Below are positions 1 through 7,645 of a stretch of 64,000 nt of DNA, one piece after another. The notes under the pieces were generated by a model. It saw only the letters and a list, made by a program, of their open reading frames with translations, did no database searches and was not told where the DNA came from. The position numbers were made by a program, and so were the translations under genes. How positions within the stretch are numbered: position 1 is the first letter of the stretch; every line of letters begins with the position of its first letter. The stretch is from Modestobacter sp. VKM Ac-2982 (GTDB lineage Bacteria > Actinomycetota > Actinomycetes > Mycobacteriales > Geodermatophilaceae): positions 124,001 through 188,000 of the forward strand of contig NZ_JAPVBL010000003.1 in assembly GCF_026967935.1 (NCBI RefSeq). Direction: 5' to 3'.

Positions 1-1176
1 GAGCTGGAGACGACCCTCGGCGTGCTGCGCTACGCGCCCCTGGTGGCCATCGCCCTGCAGGTGGGGGCCCAGGTCGGCCGCGGCGGCGTGCTCACCCAGT
101 GCGCCCTGGAGGAGGCCACCGAGCTCGAGCTCGGGATGCGCGGCATCACCGCCTACGCCGAGACGATCTCCATCTACGGCACGGAGTCGGTGTTCATCGA
201 CGGGGACGACACCCCGTGGTCCAAGGCGTTCCTCGCCTCGGCCTACGCCTCCCGCGGGATCAAGATGCGCTTCACCTCCGGCACCGGCTCCGAGGTGCAG
301 ATGGGCAACGCCGAGGGCAAGTCGATGCTCTACCTGGAGATCCGCTGCATCCTGATGGCGAAGGGAGCCGGGGTGCAGGGGCTGCAGAACGGCTCGATCA
401 GCTGCATCGGGGTGCCCGGCGCCGTCCCCGGCGGGCTGCGCGCGGTGGCCGCGGAGAACCTGGTGGCCAGCATGATGGACCTGGAGTGCGCCTCGGGGAA
501 CGACCAGTCCTTCTCCCACTCGGCGATGCGCCGGACCGCCCGGATGATGCCGCAGCTGCTGCCCGGCACCGACTTCGTCTGCTCGGGCTACTCGGCGGTG
601 CCGAACGCGGACAACATGTTCGCCGGGTCGAACTTCGACACCGAGGACTACGACGACTGGAACACCATCCAGCGCGACTTCCAGGTCGACGGCGGGCTGC
701 GGCACGTGCGGGAGGACGAGATCCTGCTGGCCCGGAGCAAGGCCGCGCGCGCCCTCCAGGCGCTGTTCGCCTACCTCGACCTGCCGGCGGTCACCGACGA
801 CGAGGTCGAGGCGGCCACCTACGCCAACTCCTCCGCCGACTACCCCTTCCGGGACGTGCTGGCCGACCTCAAGGGCGCCCAGGCGGTCATGGACCGGGGC
901 ATCACCGGGCTGGACATCGTCAAGGGCCTGGAGTCCGCCGGCTTCCACGACGTCGCCGAGAACCTGCTCACCGTGCTGCGCCAGCGCGTGTCTGGTGACC
1001 TGCTGCAGACCTCTGCGGTGCTCACCGCCGACTTCACCCCGCTGTCGGCCATCAACGACCCGAACGACTACGCCGGCCCCGGCACCGGCTACCGCCTGGA
1101 GGGCGAACGCTGGGCCGAGCTGAAGAAGCTCCGGCACGTCACGTCGGCGACCGACCCCGAGAGCGAGGTGCGCTGA
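1..1176 (+). CDS. pduC: B12-dependent diol/glycerol dehydratase, large subunit (5' partial)
   Basis: This is the C-terminal 391 residues of the adenosylcobalamin-dependent dehydratase large (alpha) subunit, which converts 1,2-diols or glycerol to the aldehyde. The family is about 555 residues, so roughly 160 N-terminal residues lie before the window; the frame is open from base 1. Family hallmarks are visible: a stretch around GSGTGSEVQMG-like sequence (FTSGTGSEVQMG), NGSISCIGVPG, and the C-terminal block ending NDYAGPGTGYR followed by RWAELKK. The stop lies 2 bases before the medium-subunit ATG, so the two are co-transcribed. The downstream reactivase genes support the assignment. Whether diol or glycerol is the preferred substrate cannot be read from this fragment. 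Confidence 0.93.
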   Translation, partial: ELETTLGVLRYAPLVAIALQVGAQVGRGGVLTQCALEEATELELGMRGITAYAETISIYGTESVFIDGDDTPWSKAFLASAYASRGIKMRFTSGTGSEVQMGNAEGKSMLYLEIRCILMAKGAGVQGLQNGSISCIGVPGAVPGGLRAVAAENLVASMMDLECASGNDQSFSHSAMRRTARMMPQLLPGTDFVCSGYSAVPNADNMFAGSNFDTEDYDDWNTIQRDFQVDGGLRHVREDEILLARSKAARALQALFAYLDLPAVTDDEVEAATYANSSADYPFRDVLADLKGAQAVMDRGITGLDIVKGLESAGFHDVAENLLTVLRQRVSGDLLQTSAVLTADFTPLSAINDPNDYAGPGTGYRLEGERWAELKKLRHVTSATDPESEVR

Positions 1177-1178
1177 CC

Positions 1179-1763
1179 ATGACCACCGCCACGCCCGACC
1201 GCACGGTCAGCCTCCGCGAGCTGTCCCCGGCGGTCCGCGGCACCCGGCCCGACGAGGTGGTGATCGCCGTGTCACCCGCCTTCGCCGGTCACTTCACCAA
1301 GACGATCGTGGAGGTCCCGCACGCCGAGGTGCTGCGCCAGCTGTTGGCCGGCATCGAGGAGCAGGGCGTGGGCGCCCGGCTGGTCCGGGTCCGGGACACC
1401 GCCGACCTGGCGGCCATCGCGCACATCGGGGCCAAGCTGTCCGGCTCCGGCATCTCCGTCGGGATCCTGTCCCGCGGGACGACGATGATCCACCAGAAGG
1501 ACCTGGCCCGGCTGAGCAACCTCGAGCTGTTCCCGCAGTCCCCGCTGCTGGACCCGGCGGTCTTCCGCATGATCGGCTCGAACGCCGCGCAGTACGCGAA
1601 GGGCGAGTCGCCCCAGCCGGTGCCCACCCGCAACGACCAGATGGCGCGACCGCGCTGGCAGGCGAAGGCGGCCCTCCTGCACCTCAAGGAGTTCGAGTGC
1701 ATCGAGGCCGGCCGTGGCCCGGTGGAGGTCGAGGCCGTCTTCGAGCTGACCGACGCGGGCTGA
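1179..1763 (+). CDS. pduD: B12-dependent diol/glycerol dehydratase, medium subunit
   Basis: A 194-residue medium (beta) subunit that pairs with the large subunit to bind adenosylcobalamin. Its length matches glycerol-dehydratase medium subunits (about 194) better than diol-dehydratase ones (about 224, with an N-terminal extension). Visible family segments are DEVVIAVSPAF near residue 26, GSGISVGILSRGTT in the middle, and RNDQMARPRWQAKAALLHLKE near the C-terminus. The ATG at 1179 follows the large-subunit stop by two bases. The next gene is already the reactivase. No small (gamma) subunit gene lies between them, whereas in the enterobacterial operons a small-subunit gene of about 140-170 codons stands there. 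Confidence 0.92.
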   Translation: MTTATPDRTVSLRELSPAVRGTRPDEVVIAVSPAFAGHFTKTIVEVPHAEVLRQLLAGIEEQGVGARLVRVRDTADLAAIAHIGAKLSGSGISVGILSRGTTMIHQKDLARLSNLELFPQSPLLDPAVFRMIGSNAAQYAKGESPQPVPTRNDQMARPRWQAKAALLHLKEFECIEAGRGPVEVEAVFELTDAG

Positions 1764-1764
1764 G

Positions 1765-3648
1765 GTGGGGGCGCCCGACCGCGACCCGTCGTCGGCCCGG
1801 CTGGTCGTCGGCGTCGACATCGGCAACTCGACGACCGAGGCGTGCCTGGCCGCCGTCGCCCCGGACGGGTCGGTGACGTACCTGGGCGCCGGCCTGACCC
1901 GGACCACCGGGGTCAAGGGCACCCCGGACAACACCGCCGGCGCGCTCCGGGTGGTCCGCGACGTCCTCGCCCGGGCCGGACGGCGGCCCGACGAGGTGCA
2001 CACCGTGCTGCTCAACGAGGCGACGCCGGTGATCAGCGGCCTGGCGATGGAGACCATCACCGAGACGATCATCACCGAGTCCACGATGATCGGGCACAAC
2101 CCGACGACGCCCGGCGGGCAGGGGCTCGCGGTGGGCACCACCGTGTCGATCGCCGACCTGGCAGGGCAGCCCCCGGGCGATCCGGTGGTCTGCGTGGTGC
2201 CGGCCGAGTGGGACTTCGACGACGTCGCGCGGGTGGTGAACGCCGCCGTCGCCCGCGGGGTGGCGGTGGTGGCCGCCGTCCTGGCCGGGGACGACGCCGT
2301 GCTGGTCACCAACCGGCTGGACCGCCCGGTGCCCGTCGTCGACGAGGTGCGCGCGGTCGAGAAGGTGCCGCTGGGCATGCTGGCCGCGGTCGAGGTGGCC
2401 GCACCGGGGCGGACGATCCGCACCCTGTCGGACTCCTACGGGCTGGCCTCGGTGTTCGGCCTGGACCCCGAGCAGACCCGGGCGGTCTCCCCGGTCGCCC
2501 GCGCGCTCACCGGGAACCGCTCGGCGGTGGTGGTGCGGACCCCGTCCGGGGACGTCACCGACCGGCGGATCCCGGTCGGTGAGCTGGTGCTGCGCGGAGC
2601 GGGGAAGGAACTCCGGATCGACGTCGACGCCGGGGCCGAGGCGATCATGGCCACCATCGCCCGGCTGCAGCCGCTCGACGACGTGCACGGGGAACCCGGC
2701 ACCCACGTCGGCGGGATGCTCGCCCAGGTCCGCGACACCATGGCCGACGTGCTGCACGACGCCGACGGGTCGGCGCAACCGCCGGCGGAGATCGCCATCC
2801 GCGACGTCCTGGCGGTCGACACGTTCGTCCCGGCCGAGGTGCGCGGGGGACTGGCCGGTGAGATCGCGCTGGAGAACGCCGTCGCGCTCGCGGCGATGGT
2901 GCGGACCAGCCGCAGCCGCATGCAGCTGGTCGCCGACCAGGTGTCCGAGCAGCTCGGGGCCTGGGCGGAGATCGGTGGTGTCGAGGGGGAGATGGCCGTG
3001 GGCGGGGCGCTGACCACCCCGGGAGTCGACCGGCCGGTCGCCGTCCTGGACCTGGGCGGCGGCTCGACCGACGCGGCGCTGTTGACCCGGGACGGGGTGT
3101 GCACCGCCGTCCACGTGGCCGGCGCCGGGGAGCTGGTGACCAAGCTGATCGACTCCGAGCTGGCCCTGGGTGACCGGGAGGTCGCCGAGGGCGTGAAGTG
3201 GCACCCGCTGGCCAAGGTGGAGAGCTTCTTCCACCTGCGGCACGAGGACGGCACCGTGCAGTTCTTCGACCAGCCGTTCCCGCCGCAGGTGTTCGCCCGC
3301 GTCGTGGTGCTCACCCCCGACGGCCCGGTGCCCGTCGAGACCCGGCACGGCCTGGACCACGTCCGGCGGGTGCGGCGGGCGGCGAAGAGCCGGGTGTTCG
3401 TGGTGAACGCCGTCCGGGCGCTGCGGCAGGTCGCGCCGGGGGCGGACCTGCGGGCGCTGGACTTCGTCGTGCTGCTGGGCGGCTCGGCGCTGGACTTCGA
3501 GATCCCCGAGCTGATCGCCGACGAGCTCGCGCCCTACGGCATCGTCTGCGGGACGGGCAATGTGCTCGGCACCCAGGGCCCGCGCACCGCGGTCGCGACG
3601 GGGCTGGTCCGGGCGCACGCGGCCGCATCGTCGTGCCCGGCCGGGTGA
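1765..3648 (+). CDS. ddrA: Diol/glycerol dehydratase reactivase, large ATPase subunit
   Basis: A 627-residue DdrA/GdrA-type chaperone that uses ATP to release damaged cobalamin from inactivated dehydratase. Actin-fold ATPase motifs are visible: an N-terminal phosphate-1 segment (VVGVDIGNSTTEACLA, about residue 14) and a second phosphate segment (VLDLGGGSTDAALL, about residue 427). The swivel-like insert lies in between, and the length fits the family (about 605-610). The GTG start at 1765 directly follows the medium-subunit stop, and the 3' end overlaps the small reactivase subunit by four bases, so the four genes form one translationally coupled operon. No microcompartment shell genes are seen in the part of the operon inside the window. 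Confidence 0.9.
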   Translation: MGAPDRDPSSARLVVGVDIGNSTTEACLAAVAPDGSVTYLGAGLTRTTGVKGTPDNTAGALRVVRDVLARAGRRPDEVHTVLLNEATPVISGLAMETITETIITESTMIGHNPTTPGGQGLAVGTTVSIADLAGQPPGDPVVCVVPAEWDFDDVARVVNAAVARGVAVVAAVLAGDDAVLVTNRLDRPVPVVDEVRAVEKVPLGMLAAVEVAAPGRTIRTLSDSYGLASVFGLDPEQTRAVSPVARALTGNRSAVVVRTPSGDVTDRRIPVGELVLRGAGKELRIDVDAGAEAIMATIARLQPLDDVHGEPGTHVGGMLAQVRDTMADVLHDADGSAQPPAEIAIRDVLAVDTFVPAEVRGGLAGEIALENAVALAAMVRTSRSRMQLVADQVSEQLGAWAEIGGVEGEMAVGGALTTPGVDRPVAVLDLGGGSTDAALLTRDGVCTAVHVAGAGELVTKLIDSELALGDREVAEGVKWHPLAKVESFFHLRHEDGTVQFFDQPFPPQVFARVVVLTPDGPVPVETRHGLDHVRRVRRAAKSRVFVVNAVRALRQVAPGADLRALDFVVLLGGSALDFEIPELIADELAPYGIVCGTGNVLGTQGPRTAVATGLVRAHAAASSCPAG

Positions 3649-3995
3649 CCGACGCCGCGCAGCGGCCGGCCGTGCTCGTGCACCGTGCCCCCGCGGCGCC
3701 GGCGGCGGTGCTGCGCGAGGTCTGCGCCGGCGCGGAGGAGGAGGGCGTGCCGACCGACGTCGTCGACGTCCCGGCCCGGTCTGCGGACGCCGTCGGGCTG
3801 GCGCACGCGGCCGCCCGGGACTCCCCGCTGGAGGTCGGTGTCGGTGTCGACGCCGCAGGGGCGGTCGCGGTGCACCACGGCAAGCTGCCCGCCGACCGCC
3901 CGGCGACGACGGCGGGCCCGGACGCCGGCCCTCAGGACTGGCGCCGGACCGGCCGGACGGCGGCCCGGATCGTCAAGGGCCTGCCGCTGGGCTAG
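3645..3995 (+). CDS. ddrB: Diol/glycerol dehydratase reactivase, small subunit
   Basis: A 116-residue DdrB/GdrB-type subunit, close to the usual 115-125. This subunit resembles the dehydratase medium subunit and displaces it during reactivation. The sequence has the expected pattern: an early VLVH strand, a central PLEVGVGVDAAG segment and a basic RTGRTAARIVKG tail. The chosen GTG at 3645 overlaps the reactivase large-subunit stop as GTGA; an alternative in-frame GTG lies at 3633. The gene ends tail-to-tail with bpa on the other strand, overlapping it by four bases, so the two transcripts must read into each other unless they stop inside coding sequence. Confidence 0.82.
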   Translation: MTDAAQRPAVLVHRAPAAPAAVLREVCAGAEEEGVPTDVVDVPARSADAVGLAHAAARDSPLEVGVGVDAAGAVAVHHGKLPADRPATTAGPDAGPQDWRRTGRTAARIVKGLPLG

Positions 3996-4522
3996 AGGTA
4001 CTGGCCGCCGCCGGGCCGGTGCTCCTGGGCCGGTGCGCCGGGTGGGAGCGCCTTGCGGCGCATCTCCTCCAGCTGGGCCCGGGCGGCCATCTGCTGGGCG
4101 AACAGCGCGGTCTGGATGCCGTGGAAGACGCCCTCCAGCCAGCCGACCAGCTGCGCCTGGGCGATCCGCAGCTCGGCGTCCGAGGGGGTCTCGCCCTCGG
4201 TGAACGGCAGCGTGATCCGGTCCAGCTCCTCGCGCAGCTCCGGGGCCAGCCCCTGCTCCAGCTCGCGGATCGAGGAGGCGTGGATGTCGCGCAGCCGGTT
4301 GCGGCTGGCGTCGTCCAGGGGCGCCGCCCGGACCTCCTCGAGCAGCTGCTTGATCATCGTGCCGATCCGCATGACCTTCGCGGGCTGCTCGACCAGGTCG
4401 CCGACCCCGGTCATGCCCCCGTCCTCGCCCTCGGGCAGGTGCATGCCCCCGACCGGCTGCCCGTCCGGCCCCACGACGAGGACCTGCTGGGGGTGTGGTC
4501 CACCGGTGCCTGGTGCTGTCAT
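3992..4522 (-). CDS. bpa: Bacterial proteasome activator Bpa/PafE
   Basis: A 176-residue homologue of mycobacterial Bpa (PafE, 174 residues). It forms a ring that opens the 20S proteasome gate without ATP and feeds in unfolded substrates. The diagnostic feature is the C-terminal GGGQYL, the tail that docks into the proteasome alpha ring. The middle is a helical core (an RLRDIHASSIRELEQGL region and an AQLVGWLEGVFHGIQTA region). The N-terminal 35 residues are Gly/Pro-rich and probably flexible. Its presence implies that the organism has a 20S proteasome, which is not in this window. The neighbours are functionally unrelated. Confidence 0.93.
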   Translation of the reverse strand: MTAPGTGGPHPQQVLVVGPDGQPVGGMHLPEGEDGGMTGVGDLVEQPAKVMRIGTMIKQLLEEVRAAPLDDASRNRLRDIHASSIRELEQGLAPELREELDRITLPFTEGETPSDAELRIAQAQLVGWLEGVFHGIQTALFAQQMAARAQLEEMRRKALPPGAPAQEHRPGGGQYL

Positions 4523-4608
4523 GCCCCCATCTTCCCCCGGCGCCGCGAGGCACCGCCGGGGTGCCGGTCGCGGGCGGCACCGACCGGGCGACTGACTACG
4601 CTCCCCGC

Positions 4609-5826
4609 ATGTCGTCGGGGGAGGGCCAGCTGGACGTGGCCCGCATCCGGGGACTGTTCCCCGGGTTGTCCGACGGCCTGGTGCACGCCGACGGGCCCGG
4701 GGGCGCGCTGGTGCCGGAGAGCGTGGTGCGCGCCGTCTCGCAGGCGATGCGGGTGCCGATCGCCGGCCGGGGCGCCGTCTTCGCCTCCTCCGCCCGGGCC
4801 GAGCAGCTGGTCGCCGGTGCCCGGTCCGCGGTGGCCGACCTGGTGGGCGGCGTGCCCACCGGGGTGGTCCTCGGGCCGAACATGACCACGCTGACCTACG
4901 CGGTGGCCCGGGCGCTGGCCAAGCACTGGCACCGCGGTGACGAGATCGTGGTCAGCCGGCTGGACCACGACGCCAACATCCGCCCGTGGCTGCAGGTCGC
5001 CGCCGAGATCGGCCTGGGCGTGCGGTGGGCGGAGGTGGACATCGAGACCGGGGAGCTGCCGGACTGGCAGTACGACGAGCTGCTCACCGACCGCACCCGG
5101 CTGGTCGCCGTCACCGCGGCCAGCAGCGCGATCGGCACCCGGCCGCACGTCGCCTCGATCGCCGAGCGGGCGCACCGGGTCGGGGCGCTGGTCTTCGTCG
5201 ACGCCGCGCACGCCGCACCGCACGCCCCGCTGGACGTCGACGAGCTGGGTGCGGACTTCCTCGCGCTCTCGGCCTACAAGTGGTGCGGTCCGCACGTCGG
5301 CGCGGTGGTCGCCCACCCGGGGCTGCTCGAGGAGCTGTGGCCGGACAAGCTGCTGCCCGCGTCGGAGCGGGTGCCCGACCGGTTCGAGACGGGCGCCCCG
5401 CCGTTCGAGCTCTACGCCGGGGTGGCGGCCTCGGTGGACCACCTGGCGGCGCTCTGCCCCGAGGCCGCCGGCACCCGGCGGGAGCGGCTGCGCACCTCGA
5501 TGGCCGCGGTCAGCCGCTACGAGGAGGAGCTCTTCACCCGGCTGGACGCGGCGCTGCGGGCGATGCCCCACCTGCAGGTGCTGGGCGACCCGGGGTGGAC
5601 CACGCCGACCCTGTCGTTCAGCGTCGACCGGATGCGGCCCCGCCAGGCGGCCACCGAGCTCGCCCGGCGTGGCGTCTGCGCCTGGGACGGCGACTTCTAC
5701 TCCCGGGAGCTGTTCGACGCGATCGGGGTCAACGAGACCGGCGGTGCGGTGCGGCTGGGGCTGATGCACTACAACACCGTCGAGGAGGTCGACCGCCTCA
5801 TCGAGGCCGTCGCCGACCTGCGCTGA
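4609..5826 (+). CDS. Cysteine desulfurase-like class V aminotransferase
   Basis: A 405-residue PLP enzyme of the class V aminotransferase fold, closest by pattern to the VC1184-type cysteine-desulfurase-like group. The internal aldimine lysine lies in the segment SAYKWCGPH, preceded by the phosphate-site FVDAAHAAPH and the TAASSAIGT motif. The C-terminal loop that normally carries the catalytic cysteine of NifS/SufS (an RAGHHC-like segment) is replaced by GVCAWDGDFYSREL and has no obvious equivalent. Desulfurase activity is therefore uncertain, and an epimerase- or lyase-type reaction is possible. The ATG at 4609 was chosen as the first start after the upstream divergent gene. It stands alone between two minus-strand genes. 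Confidence 0.8.
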   Translation: MSSGEGQLDVARIRGLFPGLSDGLVHADGPGGALVPESVVRAVSQAMRVPIAGRGAVFASSARAEQLVAGARSAVADLVGGVPTGVVLGPNMTTLTYAVARALAKHWHRGDEIVVSRLDHDANIRPWLQVAAEIGLGVRWAEVDIETGELPDWQYDELLTDRTRLVAVTAASSAIGTRPHVASIAERAHRVGALVFVDAAHAAPHAPLDVDELGADFLALSAYKWCGPHVGAVVAHPGLLEELWPDKLLPASERVPDRFETGAPPFELYAGVAASVDHLAALCPEAAGTRRERLRTSMAAVSRYEEELFTRLDAALRAMPHLQVLGDPGWTTPTLSFSVDRMRPRQAATELARRGVCAWDGDFYSRELFDAIGVNETGGAVRLGLMHYNTVEEVDRLIEAVADLR

Positions 5827-5833
5827 CGGCCCC

Positions 5834-5883
5834 GGTGCAGGGGCCCGTCGCGAGCTTGCGAGTGTTGGGGGCAGCGGGCTCCT
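5834..5883. repeat. Intergenic palindromic repeat, copy 1 (candidate bidirectional terminator)
   Basis: This fills the 60-bp gap between two convergent gene ends. It carries the shared core GCAGGGGCCC, then CGCGAGCTTGCGAG, then GGGGGCAG, then GGCTCCTT. The same element recurs at about 11530 and 22050. Complementary outer and inner segments can fold into a branched hairpin. Confidence 0.65.
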
Positions 5884-5886
5884 TCG

Positions 5887-6876
5887 TCAGCCGGGGAGCA
5901 GCAGGACCTTGCCGATGTGGGCGCTGGACTCCAGCAGGGCGTGCGCCTCGCCGGCCCGGGACATCGGCAGGCGCCGGTCCACGATCGGCCGGACGACGCC
6001 CCGTTCGACGTCGGGCCACACGTCGTGCCGCACCGCTGCCACGATCTCGGCCTTGCCGCCGGGCCCGGTCGCCGGCCGCGAGCGCAGTGTCGTGGCGTGC
6101 ACCGAGCCGCGCTTGCGCATCAGCTTGCCGAGGTCGATCTCGGCCTTCGTGCCGCCCTGCATGCCGATGCCCACCAGCCGGCCGCCGGTGGCGAGCAGGT
6201 CGAGGTTCCGGGCCAGGTACTTGGCCCCGATGATGTCCAGGACGACGTCGGCCCCGTGTCCGTCGGTGGCCTCCCGCACCACCTCGACGAAGTCCTGCTC
6301 GCGGTGGTTCACCAGGATCTCGGCGCCCAGCTCGCGGCAGAAGGCCAGCTTCTCCGCGCTGCCGGCCGTCGCCGCCACCCGGGCACCGGCGCGCGCGGCC
6401 AGCTGGATCGCCATCGTGCCGATGCCGCTGGAGCCGCCGTGCACCAGGAAGACGTCGCCGGCCCGCAGCCCGGCGAGCATGAAGACGTTGGACCAGACGG
6501 TGCAGACCACCTCGGGCAGCGCCGCGGCGGTCGCCAGCTCGACGCCGGCCGGCCGGGGGAGCAGCTGCCCGGCGGGGACGGCGACCCGCTCGGCGTACCC
6601 GCCGCCGGAGAGCAGCGCGCACACCTCGTCGCCCACCGACCAGCCGGTCACCTCGGCGCCGACCTCGCTGATCACCCCGCTGCACTCCAGGCCCAGCACC
6701 TCGCTGGCGCCCGGCGGGGCCGGGTAGTGCCCCTGGCGTTGCAGCGTGTCGGCGCGGTTCACCGCGGTGGCGGCCACGTCGACCAGCACCTCACTGGGCC
6801 CGCAGACCGGGTCGGGCACCTCACCCCAGCCGAGCACCTCAGGGCCACCGGGCTGGCTCAACGTCACTGCGCGCAT
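5887..6876 (-). CDS. NAD(P)H-quinone oxidoreductase, MDR superfamily (PIG3-like)
   Basis: A 329-residue zinc-independent medium-chain reductase. The N-terminal GroES-like half includes NRADTLQRQGHYP and LGLECSGVI, typical of the PIG3/quinone-oxidoreductase group. The Rossmann half carries VHGGSSGIGTMAIQLA (nucleotide binding, about residue 143) and the GADVVLDIIG segment. There are no structural-zinc cysteine clusters. The likely reaction is NADPH-dependent reduction of quinones or activated alkenes. It starts at an ATG 45 bases upstream of the ABC-transporter ATPase end and shares its strand, but nothing ties the two functionally. Confidence 0.87.
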   Translation of the reverse strand: MRAVTLSQPGGPEVLGWGEVPDPVCGPSEVLVDVAATAVNRADTLQRQGHYPAPPGASEVLGLECSGVISEVGAEVTGWSVGDEVCALLSGGGYAERVAVPAGQLLPRPAGVELATAAALPEVVCTVWSNVFMLAGLRAGDVFLVHGGSSGIGTMAIQLAARAGARVAATAGSAEKLAFCRELGAEILVNHREQDFVEVVREATDGHGADVVLDIIGAKYLARNLDLLATGGRLVGIGMQGGTKAEIDLGKLMRKRGSVHATTLRSRPATGPGGKAEIVAAVRHDVWPDVERGVVRPIVDRRLPMSRAGEAHALLESSAHIGKVLLLPG

Positions 6877-6921
6877 GCGACCGACCCTAGGCGCGCGGCA
6901 GGCCTGGGACCACGCGCGGCG

Positions 6922-7611
6922 TCAGGCGGCGGGGGTCTGCACCCCCGAGTCGGTGACCGTGCCGCGGGCGATCCGCAGTTGCCGTTGCGCGCGGCGCGCG
7001 ACCCACGAGTCATGGGTGACCACGATCAGCGTCAGCCCCTGCTCCCGCCACAGCTGCTCCAGCAGCGCCACGATCTCGTCCCGGGTGGCTTCGTCCAGGT
7101 TGCCGGTGGGCTCGTCGGCCAGCAGCACCTTCGGCTGGCGGACCAGTGCCCGGGCGATCGCCACGCGCTGCTGCTGACCACCGGAGAGCTCCGCCGGCAG
7201 GTGGCCACTGCGCTCGGCCAGACCCACGGAGTCCAGCGCCGCGGCCGCCCGCTCGGCCCGCTCCCGCGCCTTCACGCCGAGCGGGACGAGCGCGGTCTCC
7301 ACGTTCTGCTGAGCGGTCAGCGTCGGGATGAGGTTGAACCCCTGGAACACGATGCTGATCTCGCGGGCCCGGAGCTCGGTCAGCCGCCGGCTGGAGACCT
7401 CCGCCAGGTCCTCGGCGCCGAGCAGCACCGAGCCCGAGGTGGGCCGGTCGAGCGCCCCCAGCATCTGCAGCAGCGTCGACTTGCCGCCACCGGTCGGGCC
7501 CTGGATGGCGACCATCTGCCCGTCGGGGATGGTCAGCGAGACGTGCGAGAGCGCGGTGACCTCCTTCTTGCCGTTCCGGTAGGTCTTGCTGACGTCGGTG
7601 AGCGTGTACAC
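6922..7611 (-). CDS. ABC transporter ATP-binding protein (MacB/LolD type)
   Basis: A 229-residue ATPase with Walker A GPTGGGKST, signature LSGGQQQR, Walker B VLLADEPTG and the H-loop VVTHD. The EPTGNLD variant and small size are typical of MacB/LolD/FtsE-class ATPases that work with FtsX-like permeases as mechanotransmitters rather than classical importers. The GTG start at 7611 lies 34 bases after the permease stop on the same strand, so the two form a two-gene operon. The substrate cannot be deduced; cell-envelope lipoproteins, peptides or antibiotics are the usual possibilities. Confidence 0.93.
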   Translation of the reverse strand: MYTLTDVSKTYRNGKKEVTALSHVSLTIPDGQMVAIQGPTGGGKSTLLQMLGALDRPTSGSVLLGAEDLAEVSSRRLTELRAREISIVFQGFNLIPTLTAQQNVETALVPLGVKARERAERAAAALDSVGLAERSGHLPAELSGGQQQRVAIARALVRQPKVLLADEPTGNLDEATRDEIVALLEQLWREQGLTLIVVTHDSWVARRAQRQLRIARGTVTDSGVQTPAA

Positions 7612-7645
7612 GGCGGTGTCGTCCTGTCTGTCGGGGGAGGGGGCG

